Assembly: GCA_020634135.1 (NCBI GenBank)
Contig: JACKCG010000001.1
Coordinates: 620,001 to 684,000, forward strand
Length of the DNA stretch: 64,000 nt
Reading direction: 5' to 3'
From: Anaerolineaceae bacterium
GTDB taxonomy: Bacteria; Chloroflexota; Anaerolineae; Aggregatilineales; Phototrophicaceae
The translations under genes and the position numbers were made by a program. This document shows positions 17,956-26,718 of this stretch, piece after piece. Position 1 is the first letter of the stretch, and each line of letters opens with the position of its first letter. The notes beneath the pieces are model-generated. The model did not search any database, was not told where the DNA came from, and saw only the letters and a program-made list of their open reading frames with translations.

Positions 17956-18510
17956 ATGAAAGCGAAGGTGAACAAAGTCGCAATCCAGCTTGTGGAAGGG
18001 AATCCGTTGTCTGTTGCTGATGCTGGTCTCGTCCTTCAGACAGATCCCAATCTCACAGTTGCTGAGGAACTCTCTGCCCTTGCCGGCCCGGAGGTGTTGC
18101 AGGAATGTGTCCAGATTGGCTGGTGCGAAGTTGGTTCGGCGGTGATAACCAACCCGGGGCAGCTCCCGGTAGAACGACTGATTCATGTGGTTGGCCCCCG
18201 CTGGGGTGAGGGCAGTGAACGTGGCAAACTAGCAAATGCCACCTGGAAATGCCTGCAATTGGCGGAAGAAGACCGTTTACCATCATTGGTCATGCCTGCA
18301 ATCTCAACGGGAACAATGGGCTACCCCCTGGAAAACTGTGCCAAGACGATGTTAGAACGCATCATTGACTTCACCTTTGAAGACCCCAAATATCTGCGCA
18401 CGATCATAATTTGCCTGGAAACACAAACGGCCTACAACGTATTCCGCCAAGAGATGAAACTGCAATTGCAGGAACTTAAAGCGACCAATCAAGGCAAGGT
18501 TCAAGTCTAA
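17956..18510 (+). CDS. Macro-domain-like protein with degenerate binding loop
   Basis: The 184-residue protein keeps the second half of a macro domain: IHVVGPRW, then the phosphate loop PAISTGTMGYP and a closing helix. The first ligand loop differs: the usual D-A-I-V-N-A-A-N segment reads AGLVLQTDPN, and the glycine-rich GGG-V stretch is replaced by LTVAEEL. Macro domains bind or hydrolyse ADP-ribose and its derivatives. Loss of the Asn and glycines suggests another nucleotide-like ligand or reduced activity (inference). ATG 17956 follows AGGGAGCTGG. It lies between polysaccharide genes but spacing of 50-140 nt on either side suggests its own or loose transcription. Confidence 0.75.
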   Translation: MKAKVNKVAIQLVEGNPLSVADAGLVLQTDPNLTVAEELSALAGPEVLQECVQIGWCEVGSAVITNPGQLPVERLIHVVGPRWGEGSERGKLANATWKCLQLAEEDRLPSLVMPAISTGTMGYPLENCAKTMLERIIDFTFEDPKYLRTIIICLETQTAYNVFRQEMKLQLQELKATNQGKVQV

Positions 18511-18649
18511 TTTCATGTGTCTGCCCCGCCATAATCTGTGGTAAACTTCCACCAGCAACATACCAGTCAATACTTATACCGGGCTGGTCAGGCTTAAAAC
18601 AGCCTCTTGCTCAACAGTTTCGGCTTAACCAGATATGGAGGGTGAAACC

Positions 18650-19582
18650 TTGCGCGTTCTAATCACCGGCGGGGCAGGCTTTCTTGGCTCGCATCTGTGT
18701 GACCGTTTTTTGGCTGAGGGCCATCATGTTCTTGCGATGGACAATCTGATTACAGGTAATGTTCGCAACATTGCTCACCTTGCCGGGAATCCAAATTTCC
18801 AGTTTATCCGCCATGACATCACCAACTACATTTACATCAAGGGTGAAGTTGATGCAGTGCTCCACTTTGCCTCACCGGCCAGCCCGATTGATTACCTGAA
18901 ACTACCTATTCAGACACTCAAAGTGGGCGCATTAGGCACACATAACGCTTTGGGTTTGGCATTGGCAAAGGGGGCACGCTTCTTGCTTGCATCCACTTCT
19001 GAAATCTACGGTGACCCGCTGGAGCATCCACAAATAGAGAGTTATCCTGGCAACGTAGATCCAATTGGACCGCGTGGCGTCTATGATGAAGCTAAACGTT
19101 ATGCAGAAGCGCTCGTGATGGCATATCATCGCGTTCATGGGGTAGATACTCGTATTGTTCGCATCTTTAATACGTATGGTCCTAGAATGCGATTGGCAGA
19201 TGGACGGGTCGTCCCGAACTTTATTGCTCAGGCATTACGTGGCGAGCCATTGACAGTCTATGGTAACGGTGCCCAGACCCGAAGCTTCCAGTATGTTTCC
19301 GACCTGGTAGAAGGGGTTTACCGGTTGCTGCTCTCAGATTTTAATGATCCTGTGAATATCGGCAATCCCTATGAGATGAGCATCCTGGAATTCGCCCAGG
19401 TCGTCAACGATCTGACCCAAAATCAAGGCGGTATCATTTACAAAGATGAGCGTATACAAGGTGATCCCCAGACACGCCAACCAGACATTGGTCGCGCCCG
19501 AAAGGTGTTAAACTGGGAACCAGTCGTCAATTTGCGTGATGGGCTTTCCCAAACCATCGCTTACTTCCGCGAGGTATTGTGA
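18650..19582 (+). CDS. UDP-glucuronate decarboxylase-like sugar epimerase (SDR)
   Basis: This extended short-chain dehydrogenase of about 310 residues has NAD-binding GGAGFLGSH at its start, the ASTSEIYGD strand and the catalytic YDEAKRYAE (Tyr-x3-Lys). TRSFQYVSDLVEG and IGNP-EMSI are typical of UDP-xylose synthase (UXS) enzymes, which convert UDP-glucuronate to UDP-xylose. An ATG lies at 18635, but it overlaps the only good ribosome site (GGAGGG, 18637-18642). TTG 18650, 7 nt further on, gives the normal family start RVLITGG, so I chose it. It is the first enzyme of a coupled polysaccharide operon with the next gene overlapping by 4 nt. Other NDP-sugar epimerase activity is possible. Confidence 0.88.
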   Translation: MRVLITGGAGFLGSHLCDRFLAEGHHVLAMDNLITGNVRNIAHLAGNPNFQFIRHDITNYIYIKGEVDAVLHFASPASPIDYLKLPIQTLKVGALGTHNALGLALAKGARFLLASTSEIYGDPLEHPQIESYPGNVDPIGPRGVYDEAKRYAEALVMAYHRVHGVDTRIVRIFNTYGPRMRLADGRVVPNFIAQALRGEPLTVYGNGAQTRSFQYVSDLVEGVYRLLLSDFNDPVNIGNPYEMSILEFAQVVNDLTQNQGGIIYKDERIQGDPQTRQPDIGRARKVLNWEPVVNLRDGLSQTIAYFREVL

Positions 19583-21072
19583 TCCGGCAGCAACGCATAG
19601 CTTTTTCTCCAGCCAATACAAAGTGGCTTTCCCTCCTTATAGCCGCTTTGTTTGGATTGGTGGCCGCTCTCGCGCCGGTTAATATCACATTTTCATTGGG
19701 TATCCTGATCGCATTCGGCCTGACTGTGCTTATCACGCCATGGGCAGCGCTCATGATGCTGATTATCCTATCCCCATTGAAGGTCTTAATTGCGACAGAA
19801 TCGGCTTTCCAGCTTCCCTTAGATGTTGGGCAATTGGCATTCCTTGGTCTTTTGCTGGCATGGGGAGTAGACCAGGTTGCCCGCCGCAGATCAGGCCTAA
19901 GACATACTGCCAGATTCCAATGGTCGCCCGTATATTTCCCAGTCCTATTGTTTACGTTGATCGGCGGTTTAACCGTGTTCTCCGCGCATTCCGTCAGCGC
20001 GTGGCTGACAGAGTGGCTCAAATGGCTAGTCATTCTAATCGTTGTTGTCCTTGTTAACCACACCAGTCAGCGTGACCAATGGCGGTGGCTGGTTACTGGA
20101 TTGGTTTTGGCGGGACTTGCTAACGCATTGGTGGGCTTATATCAGTTTTTCGGCGGCAGTGGTGCTTTACATCTGCTCATCAATGATCGTTTTTTTCGGG
20201 CTTTCGGCACATTCGGGCAGCCAAACCCATTTGGCGGGTTTATGGGGCTGGTACTTCCCCTAGCGTTAATGATGGCACTGGGGTACGCCCTGCGTGCCTG
20301 GCAATCCTGGCGCACAGCTCGTGTTATTCCGCTTTATGAGATGGTATCGGGCATTTTCTTCACGGTGGCAGCGTTGGTATTGTTCGCTGGCCTCGTTGCG
20401 TCCTGGAGTCGGGGCGCGTGGATGGGATTTGTGGTCTCGGGGGGGGTTATGGTGTTTGCCTTGCCTCGCAGATTCTGGCATGGTCTCCTGCTTGTTGGAG
20501 GGATAAGTGGAATAGTCGCAATATTATGGTTTGCTCGCATACTCCCAGCATCTATCGTTGAGCGGATAAACAGCACAACTGCGGAATATTTCTCGATTAG
20601 TGATGTGCGCGGGGTTGATATAACGCCGGATAATTACGCTGTAGTGGAGCGTCTGGCACACTGGCAGGCGGCTCTCAATATGGCGACCCAGGAAAGTTGG
20701 TTAGGCGTTGGTCTTGGGAATTATGAGATTGCATATGATGATTCTCGCCTTATTAATTGGCAAGAATCATTAGGTCACGCACATAATTACTACTTGAATA
20801 TTCTGGCGGAAGCGGGGATCATTGGGCTTTTAGGATACGGCAAGGCATGGCTCATAATAATGTGGCTGACTTGGCGCGCAAGGAGACATCCTGACAACCT
20901 GGCGCGTGTGACGGTTATCGGGCTGTTAGGAAGCTGGGTCTATCTGAGTATTCATCATCTGTTTGATAGTCTGTATGTCAACAACCTGTTTATCCACCTG
21001 GGCTTAATGCTAGGTATTTTGAGCGTCTTGTATAATCAATCACAGAGACATATTAGAGTGGAAACCCTATGA
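19579..21072 (+). CDS. O-antigen ligase/polymerase family membrane protein
   Basis: The 497-residue protein has about 11-12 membrane spans and a Wzy_C-like central loop. Characteristic stretches are AFGTFGQPNPFGGF, the span with SWSRGAWMGF, and the periplasmic loop WLGVGLGNYEIAY followed by LGHAHNYYLNILAEAG, whose His-Asn pair is typical of O-antigen ligases. Its GTG start (19579) overlaps the previous stop in GTGA. It should join or polymerise lipid-linked glycans at the outer face of the membrane. Together with the fusion at 14772 this makes two such ligases in 6 kb. Confidence 0.9.
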   Translation: MIRQQRIAFSPANTKWLSLLIAALFGLVAALAPVNITFSLGILIAFGLTVLITPWAALMMLIILSPLKVLIATESAFQLPLDVGQLAFLGLLLAWGVDQVARRRSGLRHTARFQWSPVYFPVLLFTLIGGLTVFSAHSVSAWLTEWLKWLVILIVVVLVNHTSQRDQWRWLVTGLVLAGLANALVGLYQFFGGSGALHLLINDRFFRAFGTFGQPNPFGGFMGLVLPLALMMALGYALRAWQSWRTARVIPLYEMVSGIFFTVAALVLFAGLVASWSRGAWMGFVVSGGVMVFALPRRFWHGLLLVGGISGIVAILWFARILPASIVERINSTTAEYFSISDVRGVDITPDNYAVVERLAHWQAALNMATQESWLGVGLGNYEIAYDDSRLINWQESLGHAHNYYLNILAEAGIIGLLGYGKAWLIIMWLTWRARRHPDNLARVTVIGLLGSWVYLSIHHLFDSLYVNNLFIHLGLMLGILSVLYNQSQRHIRVETL

Positions 21073-21677
21073 ATCAATACAACTCCGCGATGGAAGTCAC
21101 TGGCACGAAACGAGGATTTCGCAATCCCCTAGACATTATCATTGAAGCAGTTGCCCGCCGTTTTGGGAGCAAATCAAAAGAAGTCGAGCGTTTCCTCCGG
21201 TTTGCTGTTGTTGGTTTGATTGGCGCGATAGTGGATTTTGGCACGGTCTTCGTCTTGCAGGCTACACTTCTGCCGCCGACTAATTCAAACAATGAACCGA
21301 TTGCCAGTAACGTGGCTCTGGCGACCAGTATCGCTTTCCTGGCGGCTGTTGTAAGCAACTTCATCTGGAATCGTTACTGGACATATCCCGACTCGCGGTC
21401 ACGGTCTGTCCGGCGGCAGTTGGTGATGTTCACATTTATTAGCCTGGTTGGGTGGTTAGCGCGTACGGTGTGGATCAGTGTGGCGTTTAACCCGCTGGGC
21501 GAATTGATGATGCCGATCCTCCTGCCGGTTATTCAGATCGTGCGTCCGGGGTATGTGCCTTCGGTTACGGCTTCAGGCAAATTGGGGACTATGGTTGCCA
21601 TGCTGATTGGGGTTGTCGTGGTGATGTTCTGGAATTTTATAGCGAATCGCATCTGGACATATAACGACGTAGACTGA
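21069..21677 (+). CDS. GtrA-like flippase-family protein
   Basis: The 202-residue protein has four predicted spans and the GtrA signature: RFLRFAVVGLIGAIVDFG, shortened here to FAVVGLIGA and VDFG in the first helix, then SNFIWNRYWTYPDS and FWNFIANRIWTYND, the duplicated N-R-x-W-T-Y motif. GtrA proteins are thought to flip undecaprenyl-phosphate-linked sugars. The start ATG overlaps the O-antigen ligase stop (ATGA). The roughly 40-residue cytoplasmic N-terminus is longer than usual. It fits export of a sugar used by this polysaccharide cluster. Confidence 0.88.
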   Translation: MNQYNSAMEVTGTKRGFRNPLDIIIEAVARRFGSKSKEVERFLRFAVVGLIGAIVDFGTVFVLQATLLPPTNSNNEPIASNVALATSIAFLAAVVSNFIWNRYWTYPDSRSRSVRRQLVMFTFISLVGWLARTVWISVAFNPLGELMMPILLPVIQIVRPGYVPSVTASGKLGTMVAMLIGVVVVMFWNFIANRIWTYNDVD

Positions 21678-21679
21678 CT

Positions 21680-22816
21680 TTGCCAACGATTACGATAGAC
21701 TATACACCAGCCTATGAACAGGGCGGTGGTATCGGGCGATATGTCCGAGAATTAACCACCGCTCTGTCTGCGTTAGATAGCCAGACGGACTACCGCCTGT
21801 TTGTTTCGGGGGCATCCCCTGCCCGCCTACCTAACGCGCCGGGAAAGAACTTTATGTGGAAGCCGACGCGCTTAACCCCGACATGGCTGGCGCGTCTCTG
21901 GCACCGGGCGCGGCTGCCGATTCCGGTAGAAGTGTTTACTGGGAGAACGCAACTTTATCACGCGACGGATTTTGTGTTACCCCCTACCCTACCTGGTATA
22001 AAAACCTTGCTTACTGTGCATGACCTGTCGTTTATCCGGGTGCCAGAAACAGCGAATCCGAGTCTGAGAAAATATCTGGAACAGGTAGTCCCTCGTTCGG
22101 CACGAAGGGCTGACCATATCCTGGCCGATTCCCAGGCGACGCGGCAAGACTTAATCGAACTCTATAATTTGCCTCACGAGAAGATTACGGTGTTGTTGAG
22201 TGGGGTCGATTCGCGTTTTCAACCTGTTGTGGATCGTGGAGTTCTTATGACTACGCGAAATCGGTATACGCTCGGGGAACGCCCCTACATTTTGTCCGTA
22301 GGGACGGTACAACCGAGGAAGAATTACAGCCGGTTAGTGCAGGCGTTAGCGAATCTTCGCCAGAGCGGGCTAGATGTTGGGCTGGTGATTGTGGGCGGGC
22401 GCGGGTGGCTGGAAGATTCGATCTACCAAACGATTCAGGAAACGGGCATGGAAGAGTTTGTCCGGTTCACGGGATTCGCGGAGGAAAGTGACCTCCCGGC
22501 GCTGTATAGCGGGGCGGTGTGTTGTGCGCTCCCGTCACTCTACGAGGGGTTTGGGATTCCGGTGCTGGAGGCGATGGCCTGTGGAACGCCAGTGGTGACC
22601 TCCAATATTTCGTCCCTGCCGGAGGTGGCAGGCGAGGCCGGGCTGCTGGTCAACCCGTATGATGTGGAGGAACTCACCGAGGCGCTGAGACGGTTGATCG
22701 AAGATTCGGCACTGCGCGAAGACCTGATTCAAAGGGGGTTCGAGCAGGCGAAGCGGTTCACCTGGGCGGAGTCAGCGCGTCATCTGCGCGACATTTACCA
22801 GGAGATGCTGGGGTAA
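21680..22816 (+). CDS. Glycosyltransferase, GT4 family
   Basis: The 378-residue GT-B enzyme carries an N-terminal acceptor loop GGGIGRYVREL and the second-domain start ILSVGTVQPRKNY. Its nucleotide-sugar site YEGFGIPVLEAMACGTPVV contains the E-x7-E motif of retaining GT4 enzymes. It begins with TTG at 21680, two bases after the gtrA-like stop, so the four genes from 18650 form one coupled operon. The likely activity is mannosyl- or related hexosyl-transfer in exopolysaccharide assembly; donor and acceptor cannot be assigned. Confidence 0.92.
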   Translation: MPTITIDYTPAYEQGGGIGRYVRELTTALSALDSQTDYRLFVSGASPARLPNAPGKNFMWKPTRLTPTWLARLWHRARLPIPVEVFTGRTQLYHATDFVLPPTLPGIKTLLTVHDLSFIRVPETANPSLRKYLEQVVPRSARRADHILADSQATRQDLIELYNLPHEKITVLLSGVDSRFQPVVDRGVLMTTRNRYTLGERPYILSVGTVQPRKNYSRLVQALANLRQSGLDVGLVIVGGRGWLEDSIYQTIQETGMEEFVRFTGFAEESDLPALYSGAVCCALPSLYEGFGIPVLEAMACGTPVVTSNISSLPEVAGEAGLLVNPYDVEELTEALRRLIEDSALREDLIQRGFEQAKRFTWAESARHLRDIYQEMLG

Positions 22817-23359
22817 TTTGCTGCATTGCGCATTTTTGCTTCAATTGCAGCGATTGCTGCAAGGCAGTACTGAGGCTTTAGTGCTGAGGCTTGAGGAATG
22901 GCAAGAGTGGTGATCGGTTGTCGGTTAGCAGGCATCGGTTATCGCTCAAGGCTGGAAAAAGGCGGGATTGCTCGTTAGTGCCAGCATACCACAAAACGGG
23001 CTATTGCTGGTGAATTTGTGTTCGAATCTTTGTTCAGACATTTGTTCAAAACCAGTAGAAGGTTAAAAACGCCAGATCGTGACTCTCTGTTTACCGATCC
23101 CTTGCAGGAACACCCCAAATCTGCACAGCATCATCTTGTTCCCACGTCCAGGAGTTACCAATAGCGATTGACAATAGTGGGACGGCTGCATTGAAGATAA
23201 CCTCAAATTTACCTACCTCGAGAGATTCCCAGCCCATTAATCCTGAGCGTGATTTCTTCCGCCGACTGCCCATCCCCTTTTCACTCCACAAAAAGCTGCA
23301 CATTTGCTGCAAAAAGCGTGAAGTTGCTGCATAGCGCAGCATAATGTCTTCGCCCCGGC
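22817..23359. other. Gene-poor spacer
   Basis: I see no convincing gene in this 540-bp stretch. It holds short direct repeats (CTGAGGCTT at 22870 and 22884; TCGGTT three times between 22917 and 22940) and several TTGCTGCA words near both edges. An 83-codon minus-strand frame (23091-23342) has no ribosome site or recognisable motif and may be decayed sequence. It marks the boundary between the polysaccharide cluster and housekeeping genes. Confidence 0.5.
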
Positions 23360-23791
23360 TTAACTTAAGGCACGCTTGACGGATTTAGCCAGTTCGTTCT
23401 TAGGGCGAGACCAGAAAAAGCACATCAAGGCGGCACCTCCAAAACCAATTATCCATAAAGGCATCAAATCATATCTCTTTTGCGCAAGATAGCTTACTAC
23501 TCCTAATATACACATACATAGGTACATAATAAATGTCAGACGCAAGTGGAGGCTAATCTTCGCCTGCCCAATAACATTTGTTGTCTTTTCATCACACATT
23601 GTCAATTCGCCAGACATTTCAGCCACAAAATTCAAGTATTCCCACCTGCTAATCTTATAGCTATAAGTCTGCTCATCCAGGCGGCGAATCGTGACTCGGG
23701 TTGAGAATATTCTCAATCTATCGCCTCGCTTGAGTTGTTTGAGGCGCGACACACATTCCAACAGAGAATACGGTGCCAAAAATCGTTCCAT
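23360..23791 (-). CDS. Hypothetical protein with two C-terminal membrane spans
   Basis: This is a 143-residue protein with a soluble N-terminal part of about 85 residues, a double-span hairpin (about 85-125) and a basic tail. I chose ATG 23791 (MERFLAPYSLLEC) because GGGAAGG lies a few bases upstream; the frame extends 8 codons further. The opening, with PYSLLECVSRLKQL, hints at a family of small regulatory-looking proteins in which a helix follows a PYS-x2-EC motif, but I cannot name it. It stands alone on the minus strand and has lower GC than its neighbours, so recent acquisition is possible. Confidence 0.6.
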   Translation of the reverse strand: MERFLAPYSLLECVSRLKQLKRGDRLRIFSTRVTIRRLDEQTYSYKISRWEYLNFVAEMSGELTMCDEKTTNVIGQAKISLHLRLTFIMYLCMCILGVVSYLAQKRYDLMPLWIIGFGGAALMCFFWSRPKNELAKSVKRALS

Positions 23792-23960
23792 GTTTACCTT
23801 CCCGCTAATTAACACTCTTAGAATACAGTGTAATCCAACCCCATTCCAGGGAATTAATCAGAATCCAGAAAACACACACAGATCCCGGCCACCCGGCATC
23901 CCCTACCCCCAAAAAGTGGTGTTATAGGGCCGTCAGGACTGCCTATCGCATCACAGGCTA

Positions 23961-23969
23961 TGTTATAAT
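23961..23969 (+). promoter_or_regulatory. Extended -10 promoter element
   Basis: TGTTATAAT sits 36 nt before the ATG at 24005 and should drive the small gene, thioesterase, ChlI and membrane-protein run that follows. No clear -35 hexamer is present. Confidence 0.55.
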
Positions 23970-24004
23970 GGCGCAAAGTTTATTCGTTATGGGGTTAGTT
24001 CATC

Positions 24005-24397
24005 ATGGCGAAACCATTCAAGATTGACCCGGCAAAACCATTTTTCATTTTCGATACACGTGGCGAGTGGCACGCAACGCTGATCGGGCCGTACCTGTGG
24101 GACCCACGCGGGGATTATATGGGGTTCGTGCGCGGCGAAAAGTACGACGTGTACACCGTTCTGGGCGAATGGGTGGGCAATATCTGGCCGGATGGCCGGA
24201 TTATCCGCAAGCGCAATTATGACCGCCCCCCCTTGCTGAAAGACTGCCCGAAAACCCCGCGAAAACCAGCGAATCTGCCGGCGCGCCCGCCATTACCGGC
24301 GATGTGCAGCGAACTGGGGTTCGACAAAGTGGATGTGCTGGAGTGGGATGAAGAGGTGTTCAAGCGGGTATCCGATCTGAAGCCCGATATGGATTGA
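24005..24397 (+). CDS. Conserved-looking hypothetical protein
   Basis: The 130-residue soluble protein is rich in Trp, Gly and Asp. Two similar beta stretches, FIFDTRGEWHATLIGPYLWD and DVYTVLGEWVGNIWPDGRI, suggest a small beta-repeat fold in which each unit ends in a W-x-G/D turn. A Pro-rich linker (about 78-100) and an acidic C-terminal helix follow. I do not recognise a family. It starts 36 nt after an extended -10 element and is followed at 8 nt by a thioesterase, so it is likely the first gene of that operon. Confidence 0.7.
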   Translation: MAKPFKIDPAKPFFIFDTRGEWHATLIGPYLWDPRGDYMGFVRGEKYDVYTVLGEWVGNIWPDGRIIRKRNYDRPPLLKDCPKTPRKPANLPARPPLPAMCSELGFDKVDVLEWDEEVFKRVSDLKPDMD

Positions 24398-24405
24398 AGG
24401 ACTGC

Positions 24406-24891
24406 ATGGAAACTGAGATCAAACGCATTGAAGACTCGTGCTTCACGCTGAGCGCATTGATGGGGCCGCAGAACGCCAATTCACAGGGGAACGTGCATGG
24501 CGGCATCATCATGAAGATGGTGGATGAGGCCGGTGCGCTGGTGGCGATGCGCCATGCGCGAATGCCGGTTGTCACTGTCGCGGTGGACTCGATGACGTTC
24601 ATGGAGCCGATTTACGTGGGCAACCTGGTACTATGCCGGGCGGAACTGACGTATGTCGGACGCACTTCGATGGAAGCGCGGGTGGAAGTCAGCGCGGAAA
24701 ACCCCCTGCACGGCGCAGCAAAGATCACCAATATCGCGTATCTGGTGTATGTGGCACTCAGCCCGGAAGGCATCCCGGTCGAAGTGCCGCGTTTGATTTA
24801 CGAGACGCCTCTGCAACAAGCCCGCGCCGAAGAAGCGAAACACCGCCAGGCCTACCGGTTGCAGCAACGCAAGCAGGAGAACAAAACATGA
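24406..24891 (+). CDS. Acyl-CoA thioesterase, hotdog fold (YciA-like)
   Basis: This is a 161-residue single-hotdog protein. The family motif NSQGNVHGGIIMKMVDEAG supplies the Asn/His backbone site and the Asp on the central helix; the strands TVAVDSMTFMEPIYVG and LTYVGRTSMEARVEV follow. It should hydrolyse acyl-CoA thioesters in the cytoplasm. I prefer ATG 24406, preceded by AAGGA, to TTG 24394. It overlaps the downstream ATPase gene by 4 nt (ATGA). Confidence 0.88.
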   Translation: METEIKRIEDSCFTLSALMGPQNANSQGNVHGGIIMKMVDEAGALVAMRHARMPVVTVAVDSMTFMEPIYVGNLVLCRAELTYVGRTSMEARVEVSAENPLHGAAKITNIAYLVYVALSPEGIPVEVPRLIYETPLQQARAEEAKHRQAYRLQQRKQENKT

Positions 24892-26060
24892 GCGACTTAC
24901 TGCCCGACCTCAACCGGGGGTCTGAACAGTCCACCCTCCTGCGTATCCTGAGCCAGTCGGGGGCACGCGCGGTACTGGCGCAGGAAGCGCCTGATCTGGG
25001 GCTGGCGGAACACCGCCCCTACCCGTTCCTGGCGATTGTCGGGCAGTTGGAGATGCGGGTCGCGCTGATGCTCTCGGTCATCAACCCCGCGATTGGCGGT
25101 GTGCTCCTCATCGGGCCACGCGGCACGGGCAAGACCACAGCAGTACGCAGCTTATCCGGTATTCTGCCCGACGTGGAAGTGAGCGACTGCGAGGAGGGCG
25201 TACTGCCAGAGGACTTACTGCACGAACAGGCGAAGTTCCTCTACCCGGAGTGTTATGAGAAGTTCCACACAGGGGAGCGTATTTCGCACTTTGAGCCGGT
25301 CAAGCTGGTGGAACTGCCGCTGAATGCCCGACTGGAGGATGTGGTCGGCGGCATTAACGAGCGGGTTGCGATTCAGCAGCAGCGGGTACGGTTGGAACGC
25401 GGGATTCTGGCGCGGGCGGATAACAACCTGCTGTACGTGGATGAAGTGAACCTGCTGGGCGACGAAATCGTAGACGCGATACTGGACGCTGCCGCACAGG
25501 GAGCCTACACGGTACGCCGGGGCGCAATGTCCGGAACGTATCGCTCACGGTTCGTACTGGTAGGCTCAATGAACCCGGAAGAAGGCCGGTTGCGGCCACA
25601 GATTATGGATCGGTTCGGGCTGCGCGTGAATGTAAGGGGTTTGATGACCAGGGATGAACGGATGCAGGTGTACGAGCGCAGTATGGCCTACCGTTTCACC
25701 CCATCACGTTTCATCCGGGAATGGGACGCAGCCACCGCTGAGGCTCGTGAGGAAATTATCCTTGCGCGGGAACTGCTGAAAGAGACGAGACTCGCGCCGG
25801 AGGCGTTGGAAATCGGGCTAACGCTGATTCAGGACCTGGACATCGACTCGCATCGCGCCGATTACACGATGTTCGAGGCTGCCCGCGCCCATGCCGCTGC
25901 CGACGGGCGAGATGTAGCTGGTATAGGCGACATTCGGGCAGTCGCGCCGATGGCGCTGCGCCAGCGCCGCAGCGAATTCATGGTCAACTTCTTCGAGAGC
26001 CAGCATGTCGAAGACGAACAGATACGGACACGCATTGATGAACTCATCTCCGCACACTAA
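24888..26060 (+). CDS. Magnesium chelatase ChlI/BchI-like AAA+ ATPase
   Basis: The 390-residue ATPase has Walker A GPRGTGKTT, the ChlI-type inserts LPEDLLHEQAKFLYP and VELPLNARLEDVVGG, Walker B NNLLYVDEVNLL, and sensor 1 FVLVGSMNPEEG. It is a close match to the I subunit of Mg-chelatase. No D or H subunit and no other chlorophyll or cobalamin gene is nearby, so here it may serve another metal chelatase or act as a lone remodeller. The frame is open upstream, but ATG 24888, overlapping the thioesterase stop, gives the normal length. Confidence 0.88.
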   Translation: MSDLLPDLNRGSEQSTLLRILSQSGARAVLAQEAPDLGLAEHRPYPFLAIVGQLEMRVALMLSVINPAIGGVLLIGPRGTGKTTAVRSLSGILPDVEVSDCEEGVLPEDLLHEQAKFLYPECYEKFHTGERISHFEPVKLVELPLNARLEDVVGGINERVAIQQQRVRLERGILARADNNLLYVDEVNLLGDEIVDAILDAAAQGAYTVRRGAMSGTYRSRFVLVGSMNPEEGRLRPQIMDRFGLRVNVRGLMTRDERMQVYERSMAYRFTPSRFIREWDAATAEAREEIILARELLKETRLAPEALEIGLTLIQDLDIDSHRADYTMFEAARAHAAADGRDVAGIGDIRAVAPMALRQRRSEFMVNFFESQHVEDEQIRTRIDELISAH

Positions 26061-26673
26061 CGCCATCTCTACTGTCCACATTCGTCTTGGATGGATTCTC
26101 ATTCTGCTGGCATTGGTGGCGTATACACTGCCCTGGCTGGTTGCGCCAAGCAGCAGCCTTAGCCCCGGCGCGTATGATCTGGCGGAGTGGATGAGCCTGC
26201 ACCCGGCAGCGCGGTACGTGCAACCGCCGCTGCTGCCCAGCCTGCTGCTGCGCCTCCCCCTGGCGTGCCTGGGGTTAATAATCGCTTTCGCGCCGATGGG
26301 GCTAGCGGGGTGGGCACGTGGTCTTGTTGTGTTGGTGCTGGGCATGGCACTGCTTCCGCCAATTGAGTTCTTCACCCTCTATCGGAATGACCCGAACTAC
26401 CAACAGCAGTTCGGATTGGCGTTGTTTGTCCTGATTGGTGGGGTCATCAGCCTGAGTCGCTTCCTTAGCCAGTGGCGACTGCCACTCGCAGCAGGGCTGG
26501 CTGGGATCGCCACAGCGGCAAGTCTGATCGGTCTTAAAGAGAGCCTGACACTGTTTCAGGAACTGACTCACATCACAACTACCGGCGCGGGGATCGTGTT
26601 ATTCACGCTGACGAATACGCTGCTTTGCATTGGCATGTTGTGGATTTATCTGCGGCAAACAAAAACGGGGTAG
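26005..26673 (+). CDS. Hypothetical membrane protein
   Basis: The 222-residue protein has about six hydrophobic spans joined by short loops; the loop after span one carries many Ser and Pro. No family is recognised. Translation from 26005 would overlap the ChlI frame by 56 nt, while a second in-frame ATG at 26038 overlaps by 23; neither has a strong ribosome site. It is last in the 24005-26673 run and its stop codon is embedded in a hairpin shared with the convergent acpP gene. Confidence 0.65.
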   Translation: MSKTNRYGHALMNSSPHTNAISTVHIRLGWILILLALVAYTLPWLVAPSSSLSPGAYDLAEWMSLHPAARYVQPPLLPSLLLRLPLACLGLIIAFAPMGLAGWARGLVVLVLGMALLPPIEFFTLYRNDPNYQQQFGLALFVLIGGVISLSRFLSQWRLPLAAGLAGIATAASLIGLKESLTLFQELTHITTTGAGIVLFTLTNTLLCIGMLWIYLRQTKTG

Positions 26674-26697
26674 GCACTCCAGTCAGCGCCCTACCCC
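26661..26697 (-). terminator. acpP terminator
   Basis: GGGGTAGG (26667-26674) pairs with CCTACCCC (26690-26697). Read on the minus strand the hairpin is followed by GTTTTTGTTT, a fair T-tract, so it ends acpP transcription. The left arm includes the plus-strand membrane-protein stop codon; there is no T-run on that side. Confidence 0.7.
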
Positions 26698-26718
26698 ATT
26701 ATGATTCCAGGCAACAGT

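Noticed and set aside
19527..20063. 178-codon minus-strand frame
   Set aside because: It lies opposite the UXS and O-antigen ligase genes and looks like composition-driven shadow.
23010..23035. TTCGAATC resembling a tRNA T-loop
   Set aside because: No acceptor stem, D-arm or anticodon arm can be formed around it.
23091..23342. 83-codon minus-strand frame in the spacer
   Set aside because: No ribosome site, no motif and no supporting neighbour; kept only as a note in the spacer entry.
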